From: Planctomycetota bacterium | GTDB lineage: Bacteria; Planctomycetota; MHYJ01; WSZJ01 | Assembly (NCBI GenBank): GCA_016190145.1 | Contig: JACPRD010000007.1 | Location: 1-32,199 of the forward strand | Reading direction: 5' to 3' | DNA: 32,199 nt | Shown: positions 24,936-32,144 of the stretch, piece by piece | How positions within the stretch are numbered: position 1 is the first letter of the stretch | Layout of the letters: each line of letters opens with the position of its first letter | Program-made: the position numbers and the translations under genes | The notes under the pieces: generated by a model | Databases searched by the model: none | Told to the model about the DNA's origin: nothing | The model's input: the letters and a program-made list of their open reading frames with translations, nothing else

Positions 24936-25643
24936 TCAGTCCTCCAGGAGGGGGGTGAGGGCGAGAGGCGTGGACGACGCTGCGGCGGATCCTGCGCTGG
25001 TGGGCCGAAGAGCAGGAGTGAGGGGTGAGGGGTGAGGGGTGAGGAACGGCAGGAAAGAGGAGTCAGGGGGCAGGGGGATACGGCCTGCTTCGCTCGACGA
25101 GGTCAAGGCGGCAGCGGTGCCGTCGCGCGGCGACGGGGCGGACGCCCTTGCGAGTGGATCCGGTTGTTCGAGGGGCGGTGCAGCGTCGAGGAAAGGCGCG
25201 GCGATGAGGCGGTTCTCGGGCCAGCTGTCGTCGGAGAGAACCGGGGGCAGGAGGGGCTCGGCGAGATCCCCGGGCAGCGCGAGGAGGGCGAGGTCGCCCA
25301 GGGCGCGATCCGGCGAATCGGTGCGGAACGTCACGCGGAGCCACGGGAACCGGGTGGGCGGGAGGCTCACGAGCCACTTGCCGGGAGAGCAGGCGTGCAC
25401 CTGGGCCTGAACGCGCCAGAACCTCTGGTTCGGGGACTCGTGGAAGTCCAGCCAGAGCACGGTGTCCGGCTGCAGGCCCCTGATGTGGACGATCCCGAGG
25501 AGCCACGTCCCGGCCGGAGCGAAGAACGCGGGCGAAGTCCGCGTGCGGCCGTCGGGCGCGGCCGAGAGCAAGAATGACTCCGAGAAGAGGGACCTCTCGT
25601 CCCTCTTCGGATCCAGGACGGACGGGCAGCGATCATTCGGCAT
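24936..25643 (-). CDS. Hypothetical beta-rich protein with repeat-derived C-terminal region
   Basis: This 235-residue protein has a beta-rich first half (GTWLLGIVHIRGLQP, TVLWLDFHESP, FWRVQAQVHA, WLRVTFRTD) whose order of strands faintly recalls the small sandwich modules of its neighbours. From about residue 140 the sequence is Pro/Ser/Ala-rich and low in complexity. A stretch near 205-218 (FLTPHPSPLTPALR) is encoded by the GGGTGAG heptamer array at 25016-25043. Its start overlaps the end of the preceding gene by 11 nt. I recognise no family. The disordered tail could partly be repeat expansion that pushed the stop downstream. Confidence 0.65.
   Translation of the reverse strand: MPNDRCPSVLDPKRDERSLFSESFLLSAAPDGRTRTSPAFFAPAGTWLLGIVHIRGLQPDTVLWLDFHESPNQRFWRVQAQVHACSPGKWLVSLPPTRFPWLRVTFRTDSPDRALGDLALLALPGDLAEPLLPPVLSDDSWPENRLIAAPFLDAAPPLEQPDPLARASAPSPRDGTAAALTSSSEAGRIPLPPDSSFLPFLTPHPSPLTPALRPTSAGSAAASSTPLALTPLLED
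25016..25043. repeat. GGGTGAG heptamer array inside a coding region
   Basis: Four 7-bp units, GAGTGAG then three perfect GGGTGAG, lie near the 3' end of the 24936-25643 gene. Because 7 is not a multiple of 3, the array is read in all three phases, giving a Pro/Ser/Leu/Thr-rich peptide. It is the third heptamer type in the window and again lies at a gene 3' end. Confidence 0.8.
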
Positions 25644-26049
25644 GGGGCTTCTCCTCCGGCTTCGGCGGCGCATCGGCGGCCAGCCGCATGTCAGCCGACA
25701 GGACGATCGCGGGCAGGTGGCTCTCGTTGGAGAGCACGACGCGCGTCGGGCGGCCATCGAGAGGCGCGGCCGCGAGATGCGTGCAACCCACGACGACGGG
25801 AGTCCACCCCGGCGCGAGTTCCGACCAGGAGCGCTCCCTGCCGCTCTGCAGGCACACCCGAAGTTCGCCCATGACGAGCATGAGCTCCAGCGAGCCGGTG
25901 AGGTTCGGGAGGGAAAAAGCGAACGGCTGGAGCGTCCGCGTCTCCTGGGGGGCCAGGGTCAGCCGGTCCGCGAGCGAGATGCAGCCGACGTACTGGCGGC
26001 AGGGGGCGGACTTGTCGCCCGGGAGAGCGGAGGGAGTGGAGTCGCTCAC
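25633..26049 (-). CDS. Hypothetical beta-rich protein of the tail-like cluster
   Basis: This 138-residue protein starts with GTG, overlapping the TGA of the preceding gene (GTGA, 26046-26049), so the genes are likely coupled. The sequence is beta-strand-rich: TLQPFAFSLPNLTGSLELMLVMGELRVCL (quoted in part), SWSELAPGW, RVVLSNES, AIVLSADMRLA. Cysteines occur in SAPCRQYVGC. A remote likeness to the small sandwich modules (LxVxLQS...W) is visible but not secure. No catalytic motif or signal peptide is seen. It is one of a series of small proteins of similar size and probably of related structure. Confidence 0.7.
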   Translation of the reverse strand: MSDSTPSALPGDKSAPCRQYVGCISLADRLTLAPQETRTLQPFAFSLPNLTGSLELMLVMGELRVCLQSGRERSWSELAPGWTPVVVGCTHLAAAPLDGRPTRVVLSNESHLPAIVLSADMRLAADAPPKPEEKPHAE

Positions 26050-26369
26050 AGGACGTTCGGAGCCGGAGCATGCCGGTCCGCCTTTTTCGGGTCGAATTTG
26101 ATGAGCGTTTGGGCCTTGAGCGGTTTGTCCGTGTGAGCGGCCTTCTCGAGCGCCGCGACGATCCGGAGGAGCGCGGCGTAGTCGTCGGCCCCGAGCTTCG
26201 ACTTCACCTGGGTCCAGTCGAACCGGACCTCGTGGAGCTGGTGGTAGAACAGTTCGCCTTCGACGTCCTCGACACCGAGGTGCATCTCGGCCCAGACGCC
26301 CTTGCCGAAGTCGTGCGAGGTCACGATCCGCAGGACTCCGAGGGTGCAGCAGCGTTCGCCGGCGGCCAT
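26046..26369 (-). CDS. Hypothetical small protein
   Basis: This is a 107-residue protein with an excellent ribosome-binding site (AAAGGAGA) in the 10-nt gap after the tail-collar gene. The N-terminal half is beta-like (CCTLGVLRIVTSHDFGKGVWAEMHLGVEDVEGELFY, quoted in part) and the C-terminal half helical (DYAALLRIVAALEKAAHTDKP). No signal peptide, membrane segment or known motif is present. Position between tail-like genes is the only clue to its role. Confidence 0.7.
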   Translation of the reverse strand: MAAGERCCTLGVLRIVTSHDFGKGVWAEMHLGVEDVEGELFYHQLHEVRFDWTQVKSKLGADDYAALLRIVAALEKAAHTDKPLKAQTLIKFDPKKADRHAPAPNVL

Positions 26370-26379
26370 GGGTTCTCCT

Positions 26380-26850
26380 TTAGAGCTTCATGATGAAAGC
26401 GAGTTCGTAGTAGGCGGGGCGGTTGTCGTGCGCCTGATTCGTAGGCGTCTTTGAAGCCGACAGAAGAACGGCCGTACTCGCGGAACTTATCGAAGGGTTC
26501 AACAACAGATTCAATGTCTGACTGGATCCAGTTCCATAGACGTTCTTCACCTTTAGATTGGAGCTACCGTCAATCGCCATCGGCAGATCATGCTGATGCG
26601 CATTCTGGACGACAGTAACGGAATCGGCACCGCCCGTCGTGCCCGGGTTCGTGGTAGCGGTGCTGATGCCGCGGACGAACCGGGCGACGAGGTTCGGGGT
26701 CCCGTTGGCGCCGTCGCAGAGCGCCCAGCCCGGCGGCATCTCGTCGAGGCGGCCGCTCCAGAGGCAGATGACCCCTTTGGGGATCGCGCCGCCGGCGGTG
26801 TCGAAGGCGCCGGGGACGCCGAACGGACCGGCCAGATCGCGGGGGCGCAT
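26380..26850 (-). CDS. Phage tail-collar domain protein
   Basis: This 156-residue protein carries the tail-collar hallmark: GVICLWSGRLDEMPPGWALC, then DGANGTPNLVARFVRG at about 42-57, followed by an HQH-containing loop and the C-terminal DNRPAYYELAFIMKL. The domain trims the distal end of tail fibres such as T4 short fibre and is also found in MdpB-type proteins. Here it is short, with almost no shaft. Its ATG lies one base before the preceding stop (TAA at 26852-26854). It is the clearest phage-type gene in the cluster. Confidence 0.88.
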   Translation of the reverse strand: MRPRDLAGPFGVPGAFDTAGGAIPKGVICLWSGRLDEMPPGWALCDGANGTPNLVARFVRGISTATTNPGTTGGADSVTVVQNAHQHDLPMAIDGSSNLKVKNVYGTGSSQTLNLLLNPSISSASTAVLLSASKTPTNQAHDNRPAYYELAFIMKL

Positions 26851-26851
26851 G

Positions 26852-27235
26852 TTAGAAGTCCGCTCCGACGGCTTCGATGTTGAACGTCTCCGTCTTCTCG
26901 GTCGAGGCGCGGAGCTTGTAGGTGGAGGGAAGGATGAGATCGGTCTGGAAGGAGGAACTGAAGGACTCGACGGTGGCGGAGGGCGTGATGGCGGAGACCT
27001 GGACTTCCTTCCAGAGGCGGGTGTTCGAGCCGTCGTAGAGGAAGAACCGGATCATGCCGGCGGTCGTGGTGCCGATGGCCTTGATGTAGACCTTGTCCAC
27101 ACGGGTACCGTTCGAAGTGCCGGTCAGGACGTCGACGATGGTCCCGGAGCCGTCGCGGTTCGCGTTGGCCGTCGTGACCTGGGCGATCCCGATGAGGGGC
27201 GTCAGGGCGAAGATCGGGGAGGTGTTGGCGGGCAT
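26852..27235 (-). CDS. Small phage-type hypothetical protein
   Basis: This 127-residue protein begins MPANTSPIFALTPLIGIAQV and contains NRDGSGT, NGTRVDKVYIKAIGTTTAGM, IRFFLYDGSNTRLWKEV and AITPSATVESF. From memory this pattern is common among unnamed proteins of phages and metagenomic contigs, where it accompanies tail or fibre genes; I cannot verify this here. The fold looks all-beta. The ribosome-binding site AGGAAA precedes the ATG at 27235. Function unknown, probably structural. Confidence 0.75.
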   Translation of the reverse strand: MPANTSPIFALTPLIGIAQVTTANANRDGSGTIVDVLTGTSNGTRVDKVYIKAIGTTTAGMIRFFLYDGSNTRLWKEVQVSAITPSATVESFSSSFQTDLILPSTYKLRASTEKTETFNIEAVGADF

Positions 27236-27250
27236 GGTTTCCTTTCTCGT

Positions 27251-27523
27251 CTACCAGAAGGTCTTGGCCCTGAGGGCCGTGTTGGCCGCGGATTCGGAAC
27301 CGCCGCCTCCGGAGTCGCCGATGATCGAAGTGCCGCTGCGCTTGAGGAACTGGCCGTCGGAGATGGAACCCAGCGCCAGATTGGTGGGACCGGAGGATTC
27401 CTGCAGGCGCTTCACGATTGCCTCGAGGACGTCCGTGGAGGCGAAGGCGTCGGAGCCGCCTGAGACGTGCGTGTTCTTGTGCGGCTGGACGCCGCCCTGC
27501 GTGATACCTCGGAGGGTGGGCAT
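27251..27523 (-). CDS. Short tail-fibre-like protein
   Basis: This 90-residue protein includes PHKNTHVSGGSDAFASTDVLEA, KRLQESSGPTNLALG, and DGQFLKRSGTSIIG. Such HxxTHxxGGSD and DGQFLKRxG segments occur in phage tail-fibre and baseplate-associated proteins, often repeated along a shaft. Here they form most of a very short protein, followed by a Gly/Ser linker and a short tail ending AKTFW. The ATG at 27523 lies one base past the preceding stop (TAG 27525-27527), which points to coupled translation. The frame stays open upstream inside the previous gene, but without relevant sequence. Confidence 0.72.
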   Translation of the reverse strand: MPTLRGITQGGVQPHKNTHVSGGSDAFASTDVLEAIVKRLQESSGPTNLALGSISDGQFLKRSGTSIIGDSGGGGSESAANTALRAKTFW

Positions 27524-27524
27524 G

Positions 27525-28103
27525 CTACGCGTCCTCCAGGAAATCGAAGCCGCCGATGACCCACGTCGGTGCAACGGTCGACGCCCACGTGTAGACCAGA
27601 AGCGAGCCGGTCACGCCGATGACGACGCCATCGTGCAGGTCGGGGTTGAAGATCGAGCCCAGCCAGGCAGGCTGCGTCCACTCATAGAGCACGCGGGGCG
27701 CGTCCGCGCCGCCCCCGGCCGCGGTGGCGGTCGGGTTCGTGCGGAACGCGAAGCCGGCGCTTTCGAGCGAGTCCGACATCGTGGCCTGCGGCGTGATCGC
27801 GGTGCCTCCCGAGGAGTAGCGGTTCGTCGGGTCCAGGACGAGCGCGACGTGGATCGTGCCTCCGGCGATCGTGCCGTCCTGGCAGAGCGCGAAATTCGAC
27901 AGGACCACGCGATGGCTTGCGCCGGCCTGACTGATGAGGAACGTCGGCGTCGTCGCCACGAAGCTCGTCTGCCCGGTGATCTGCGTGCCCGGCGTCTGGT
28001 GCGCGACGGCGAAACGGCGGCCGCCGATGCAGGAACTGAAGGCCTTCCCTCGATCCTGGTACTGCCGGGGCTCGAACACGTAGGTCAGCGGGAGTTCGGG
28101 CAT
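27525..28103 (-). CDS. Hypothetical beta-rich protein of the tail-like cluster
   Basis: This 192-residue protein is the largest of the middle group. It is rich in Thr, Gly, Val and Ser with alternating hydrophobic strands: TSFVATTPTFLISQ, HRVVLSNFALCQDG, TIHVALVLDPTNRY, GVVIGVTGSLLVYTW, TWVIGGFDFLEDA. No signal peptide, membrane helix or catalytic motif is seen. The pattern fits a jelly-roll or sandwich structural protein. GGAGA precedes the ATG at 28103. Known phage families may cover it, but I cannot name one. Confidence 0.7.
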   Translation of the reverse strand: MPELPLTYVFEPRQYQDRGKAFSSCIGGRRFAVAHQTPGTQITGQTSFVATTPTFLISQAGASHRVVLSNFALCQDGTIAGGTIHVALVLDPTNRYSSGGTAITPQATMSDSLESAGFAFRTNPTATAAGGGADAPRVLYEWTQPAWLGSIFNPDLHDGVVIGVTGSLLVYTWASTVAPTWVIGGFDFLEDA

Positions 28104-28170
28104 GATCGTCTCCGATGGAGAACTCTCCCTCGCCTCCGGACGACGCCGGAGACGAGGGCGAACAGGGCCT

Positions 28171-28494
28171 CTACTGGTGCGTGAAATTCACCCCGGCGGC
28201 GACGATGATGACGCCGGTGCCGGCCACGACCATCCTGAGTCTGACCCAGGCGAATCCGACGCCGGTGGAAGCGGCCGGCGCGCTGTACCCGAGCGTCAAC
28301 CCGGCGTTGGTCGTGATCGTGGACCAGTTCGAGTTGTCGTTCGAACCTTCGACCACAATCGAGAGCGAGGTTGCTGAGTTGTTGAAAATCACGGCATCTA
28401 CTTGCACAGCATTCCCGGAATTCGGCACCGCCGGTGAGAAGGCGTCTGTCCCGTTAACGACACACAAACGTGAAGCTAGCAAGTGGTAGGCCAT
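28171..28494 (-). CDS. Small beta-sandwich paralogue B
   Basis: This 107-residue protein is almost only the module shared with the products at 24407 and 28526: SLSIVVEGSNDNSNWSTI, LTLGYSAP, GVGFAWVRLRMVVAGTGVII. The ATG at 28494 follows GGAGG at ideal spacing; an in-frame TTG 15 nt upstream is less likely. No signal peptide is visible. As the minimal version of the family it marks the domain boundary: about 80 residues. Function is unknown; the fold and setting suggest a structural or ligand-binding part. Confidence 0.75.
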   Translation of the reverse strand: MAYHLLASRLCVVNGTDAFSPAVPNSGNAVQVDAVIFNNSATSLSIVVEGSNDNSNWSTITTNAGLTLGYSAPAASTGVGFAWVRLRMVVAGTGVIIVAAGVNFTHQ

Positions 28495-28525
28495 CGGTCC
28501 TCCGATCAAAGGGGGGTCAGGAGTT

Positions 28526-28963
28526 TCACGCCCGCCACTGCCGCAGCTTCGCCGTCAGGACGCCGACGCCGCCGACCGTGTCCGAGCCCAGGTAGTAAAG
28601 TCGCGCGAACCGGAATGCCACGCCCGGGACACGCACCGTCGAATAGCCGATCGTTCGCCGGGAGAACGAGGCCGCCGTGGTCCAGTTCTCGTTGTCCGGG
28701 GAGACCTGCAGCAGCACGCGGATCGAGCTGAGCGTCAGCGCCAGGACGATCACGTCAGCGCGCAGAGAATTCGCGCCGTCGAGCCGGACGGCTTGCGACG
28801 CCGTGACCTCGCTCCGCGCGAGGCCGAGCCGCTCGGCGAGCTGCACGACCGGACCCGTCCGCGCGAGCGCGACCGGGCCTTCTTCGGCGAGTCCGGCGCC
28901 CGGGACGGGCGCGGAGCCGCTCGTGTCCTCGACGGACGTGTTGATGCAGGAATCGCAGTTCAT
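28526..28963 (-). CDS. Small beta-sandwich paralogue C with CxxC head
   Basis: This 145-residue protein begins MNCDSC and has a helical or disordered N-terminal third. The module follows at about 62-145: SIRVLLQVSPDNENWTTA, RTIGYSTV, GVAFRFARLYYLG and TAKLRQWRA. It aligns well with paralogues A (24407) and B (28171). It starts 11 bases after the sigma-like gene, with GAGAAG as ribosome-binding site, so the two are likely on one transcript. The CxxC head echoes the Cys-rich head of paralogue A. Function unknown. Confidence 0.75.
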   Translation of the reverse strand: MNCDSCINTSVEDTSGSAPVPGAGLAEEGPVALARTGPVVQLAERLGLARSEVTASQAVRLDGANSLRADVIVLALTLSSIRVLLQVSPDNENWTTAASFSRRTIGYSTVRVPGVAFRFARLYYLGSDTVGGVGVLTAKLRQWRA

Positions 28964-28973
28964 GGATTGCTTC

Positions 28974-29609
28974 TCACTTTTCAGGGCGATCGAGCCACGC
29001 CGCGAGGTCGCGGAAGTCGTCGTCTACTCGGACCAGCGTTCTCAGGGCTTCCAGTCCTGCCTTGTAGCGCCGGAGCGCGGTGTCCTTCGAGAGGCCCAGC
29101 ATCTTCGCGATCTCGACGATCGGCATGCCGGCGAACAGGTGCAAGCCGACGATCGGCGCCTGGACATCGGTGAGGCTGTGTACCCAGCGGCGCAACTTCC
29201 GCTCGAAGTCGAGTGTGTCCAGCGAGTCCTGGACCTCCGGACCTTCCGGGGGGAGGCCTATGCCGGGTTCGTCTTCGTTCTGCAAGGTCAGTCTCCTCGT
29301 CTGCCAAGGCGACTTCCGGAGATCCAGCGCGCGGCGGTAGGCGCACGAGATGAACCAGGGGCGGAACTTCTTCACGTCTTCGAGCGCTTCCGGATGCCGA
29401 ACCAGTCGCGTCGTGACGTCCTGCACGACGTCATGCCCGGCGTGGACGTCCAGGACGAGACCGGCGCGAACGAGAGCCCGGACGACGATCTCGGCAAATT
29501 CCTTGTGGATCTTCGGAACGGTCAGTTCCGGAACGCACAGCACGGTGCAGGCGGAGACTTGATTCACACGGGTATCCCTCTCACTCTGAATCTCGATTCC
29601 TCTACCCAT
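28974..29609 (-). CDS. Sigma-70-family (ECF-like) regulator heading the tail-like cluster
   Basis: This 211-residue protein has the two-part layout of small sigma factors. Residues about 45-100 resemble region 2 (HDVVQDVTTRLVRHPE, FRPWFISCAYRRALDLRK). Residues about 145-195 resemble region 4 with a helix-turn-helix (PIVEIAKMLGLSKDTALRRYKAGLEALR). Region 2 is somewhat divergent at its start, and the first about 35 residues are atypical, so the true start may be later than the ATG at 29609. It lies first in a run of co-directional small genes and may control them, as phage late regulators or ECF factors control their own operons. No anti-sigma gene is adjacent. Confidence 0.8.
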   Translation of the reverse strand: MGRGIEIQSERDTRVNQVSACTVLCVPELTVPKIHKEFAEIVVRALVRAGLVLDVHAGHDVVQDVTTRLVRHPEALEDVKKFRPWFISCAYRRALDLRKSPWQTRRLTLQNEDEPGIGLPPEGPEVQDSLDTLDFERKLRRWVHSLTDVQAPIVGLHLFAGMPIVEIAKMLGLSKDTALRRYKAGLEALRTLVRVDDDFRDLAAWLDRPEK

Positions 29610-29831
29610 ATGACGATTGGCGGGAGGCTCAAAGCGCGCCCAGTTTTTGCGGCGGCGGCGGCGGACCTTTTCCCTTTGCCCGCAAAGAGTTGCGCCACAA
29701 AACAGAATTTGAAAATGGCCTTCAGTATTTCGGTCTGAGGGAAGATACGGAGACCCCTGCGGCGTGACGGGGGATGAAATGCGAAAGGAACGGCGGGGAC
29801 GCGAATGAAGACGAATGAAAGAGAACGACGG
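29610..29831. other. 222-bp spacer before the sigma-like gene
   Basis: I see no gene here. It holds a 14-bp palindrome CTTTGC-CC-GCAAAG (29674-29687) and a run of five CGG triplets near 29650-29665. The palindrome lies about 65 bp upstream of the sigma-like gene and could be an operator. No clear terminator is seen for the upstream acyltransferase-like gene. Confidence 0.4.
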
Positions 29832-30947
29832 TCAGAGCTTGCGTTCGTAAATCCGGTACACCTTGCTCCGCCTCGCCCCGAACGCCTCGATCGTGTTGTT
29901 CATCACCGCATTGTCCTCGAGGATCCAGCTCATCTCGCACTCGGAGTAGCCGAGCTTGAGCCCGGCCTGCATCGTCTCGAGGTAGAAGATCGAGTCGATG
30001 CCGCGTTTCTGAAATTCGGGGACGATGCCCATCGTAATGTAGCGGATGCGCGGGATCTTCTTCGCATTCAACAACCACGTCAGCCATCCGAACGGGAACA
30101 GCGAGCCGTTCAGCTTCTTCAAGATGAAGTTGTAGTCGGGAAGCGCGAGCGAGAAGCCGGCGGGCTGGCCCTTCACCTCCGCGAACAGCAGGAGCTCCGG
30201 CACCACGATCTTCCGGAAGTCGGAGGCGACCGCGTCGAACTCCGCGGGGGACATCGGGACCGCGCCCCAGTTCTTCGCCCAGGCCTTGTTGTAGACCTCG
30301 CGGAGAAGCGCCAGCTCCTGCGTCATGCGGCCCATGTCGACCTTCCGGATCGTGATCCCCTCGCGCTCGCGCATCCGGTTTGCCACGCGGAACATCTTCT
30401 CGGGCGGGCTGAAGGACGGCTTGTCCACGTACCAGGCCCAGAGATCCTTCGCCTTCGCGTGCCCGCATCCCTCGACCAGCGCCGGATACCGCCGCGGGTT
30501 GTATGCCATCATGAACGTCGGCGGCTCGTGGTACCCCTCGACCAGGAGGCCGCACTCCTCGTTCGTCGAGAACGAACACGGCCCGCGCATCGACGTCATC
30601 CCGCGCGCGCGCAGCCACGCCGCCGCCGCGTCGAACAGCGCCGCCGCCGTCCCCGCGTCGTCCTCGCACTCGAAGAAACCCCAGAACCCCGCGCCGTCCG
30701 CGTGCGCCTCCAGGTGCGCCCGGTTCACGCACGCCGAAATCCGCCCCACCGCGCGCCCGTCCCGCCGCGCGAGAAACAGCTCCGCCTCGACGTGCTCGTG
30801 AATCGGGTGCGACTTCGCGAGGAGCTTTTTCACCTCGCCCAGAAGCGGCGGCACCCAGTTCGGGTCGCCGCGGTAGAACGCCCATGGCAGGCGCAGGAAC
30901 TCTCTCAGGTCGCGCGAGGTCCGGACGGGAGCGACGTCAAGCGGCAC
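29832..30947 (-). CDS. GNAT-fold acyltransferase, bacterial ceramide synthase-like (YghO family)
   Basis: This 371-residue protein has the opening LREFLRLPWAFYRGDPNWVPPL, followed by AELFLARRDGRAVGRISACVN, MRGPCSFSTNEECGLLVEG, MMAYNPRRYPALVEGCG and, near the C-terminus, FQKRGIDSIFYLET. This is the pattern of the YghO/bCerS family of GNAT-fold proteins. Members act as bacterial ceramide synthase in Caulobacter, N-acylating the sphingoid base; I recall this and cannot check it here. The GTG start at 30947 is preceded by AAGGAGG, which overlaps the TAA of the serine palmitoyltransferase gene (30957-30959). The tight coupling with that gene supports a ceramide role over a generic acetyltransferase. 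Confidence 0.8.
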   Translation of the reverse strand: MPLDVAPVRTSRDLREFLRLPWAFYRGDPNWVPPLLGEVKKLLAKSHPIHEHVEAELFLARRDGRAVGRISACVNRAHLEAHADGAGFWGFFECEDDAGTAAALFDAAAAWLRARGMTSMRGPCSFSTNEECGLLVEGYHEPPTFMMAYNPRRYPALVEGCGHAKAKDLWAWYVDKPSFSPPEKMFRVANRMREREGITIRKVDMGRMTQELALLREVYNKAWAKNWGAVPMSPAEFDAVASDFRKIVVPELLLFAEVKGQPAGFSLALPDYNFILKKLNGSLFPFGWLTWLLNAKKIPRIRYITMGIVPEFQKRGIDSIFYLETMQAGLKLGYSECEMSWILEDNAVMNNTIEAFGARRSKVYRIYERKL

Positions 30948-30956
30948 CGCGCCTCC

Positions 30957-32144
30957 TTACCCCACGACGCCGACCGCCTTGCCCACCTCGTGGAACGTTT
31001 CCAGCGCGCGGTCGAGCAGCTCGTCGGTGTGGCTGGCCATGTAGCTCGTCCGCAAGAGCGTCCGGTTCGGCTCCACCGCCGGCGGGATCACGGGGTTCGT
31101 GAACACGCCCGCGTCGAGAAGCCCCTTCCAGAAGGCGAACGTCTTGCGCATGTCACCCACCAGCATCGGCACGATCGGCGTCGCCGTGTGGCCCGTGTCG
31201 AAGCCCATCGACTTCAGCGACGTCTGCATCTTCTTCGTGTTGTGCCAGAGCCGGTCGCGAAGCGGCGGGTACTCCTTTTCGAGGATGTCCACGACGGCCA
31301 GCACGGAAGCGGCGTTCGCGGCGGGGATCGCGGCGCTGAAGATCAGCGCGCGCGAGTGGTGTTTGATGTAGTGGATCACCTGGTCCGGGCCCGCGATGAA
31401 TCCGCCGAGCGACGCGAACGACTTCGAGAACGTGCCCATCACGAGGTCGATCTCGCTCTCGAGGCCGAAATGCTCGCACGTCCCCCGCCCGTGCTCGCCC
31501 AGCACGCCGATGCCGTGCGCGTCGTCCACCATCAGCCGGCAGCCGTATTTCTTCTTGAGCCGTACGATCTCCGGCAGGTTGCAGAGGTCCCCCTCCATCG
31601 AGAAGACCCCGTCCACGATGATCAGCGCCCGCAGCGGATCCTCCAGGCCCTTCAGGATCCGCTCCAGATCTTCCATGTCGTTGTGCCGGTACCGTTTCGT
31701 CTCCCCGAACGTCAGGTAGCACCCGTCCACGATCGACGCGTGGTCCGTCTTGTCGATCACGACCGTGTCGCCGCGCCCCACGATCGCCGAAATCGTCCCC
31801 AGGTTCGTCTGGAATCCCGTCGAGAAGACCAGCGTGTTCTCCCGCTTCATGAACTTCGCCAGCCGCCGCTCGACTTCCTCGTGCAGCGTCAGCGTCCCGT
31901 TCAGGAACCGCGAGCCCGAGCAGGACGTGCCGTAATCCTGGATCGCCTTGAGCGCCGCCTCTTTCACCTTCGGATGGTGCGTGAGCCCGAGGTAGTTGTT
32001 CGACCCGCACATGATGATCCTGCGTCCCTGGAACACGGCCTCCGCGCCCATCGAACGGTCGAGCGGGCGGAAGTACGGATACCACCCCTCGCGCATCGCG
32101 ACGCGGGCGTCCTGGTAGTCGTACGCTTTCTGGAAGATGTCCAT
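30957..32144 (-). CDS. spt: Serine palmitoyltransferase-like PLP enzyme (alpha-oxoamine synthase family)
   Basis: Alpha-oxoamine synthases condense an amino acid with an acyl thioester with loss of CO2. Serine palmitoyltransferase makes 3-ketosphinganine, the first step of sphingolipid synthesis. This 395-residue protein has GSNNYLGL, TSCSGSRFLNGTLTLHEEVE, DKTDHASIVDG, VDGVFSMEGDLCNLPEIVRL, the PLP-contact DDAHGIG and the Schiff-base lysine in GTFSKSFASLGGF. YPYFRPLDRSMG near residue 22 and the YRHNDMEDLE segment resemble Bacteroides-type serine palmitoyltransferase more than KBL or BioF. The ATG at 32144 is chosen since upstream sequence adds only a TTG start with non-family residues. A weak TTGCAA-N17-TAGAAC lies upstream. 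The downstream ceramide synthase-like gene supports the call. KBL or BioF remains the alternative. Confidence 0.87.
   Translation of the reverse strand: MDIFQKAYDYQDARVAMREGWYPYFRPLDRSMGAEAVFQGRRIIMCGSNNYLGLTHHPKVKEAALKAIQDYGTSCSGSRFLNGTLTLHEEVERRLAKFMKRENTLVFSTGFQTNLGTISAIVGRGDTVVIDKTDHASIVDGCYLTFGETKRYRHNDMEDLERILKGLEDPLRALIIVDGVFSMEGDLCNLPEIVRLKKKYGCRLMVDDAHGIGVLGEHGRGTCEHFGLESEIDLVMGTFSKSFASLGGFIAGPDQVIHYIKHHSRALIFSAAIPAANAASVLAVVDILEKEYPPLRDRLWHNTKKMQTSLKSMGFDTGHTATPIVPMLVGDMRKTFAFWKGLLDAGVFTNPVIPPAVEPNRTLLRTSYMASHTDELLDRALETFHEVGKAVGVVG

Noticed and set aside
22827..29609. A complete prophage, tailocin or gene transfer agent
   Set aside because: No terminase, portal, capsid, tape measure, sheath, baseplate, lysis or integrase gene is seen, and no attachment-site repeats are evident.
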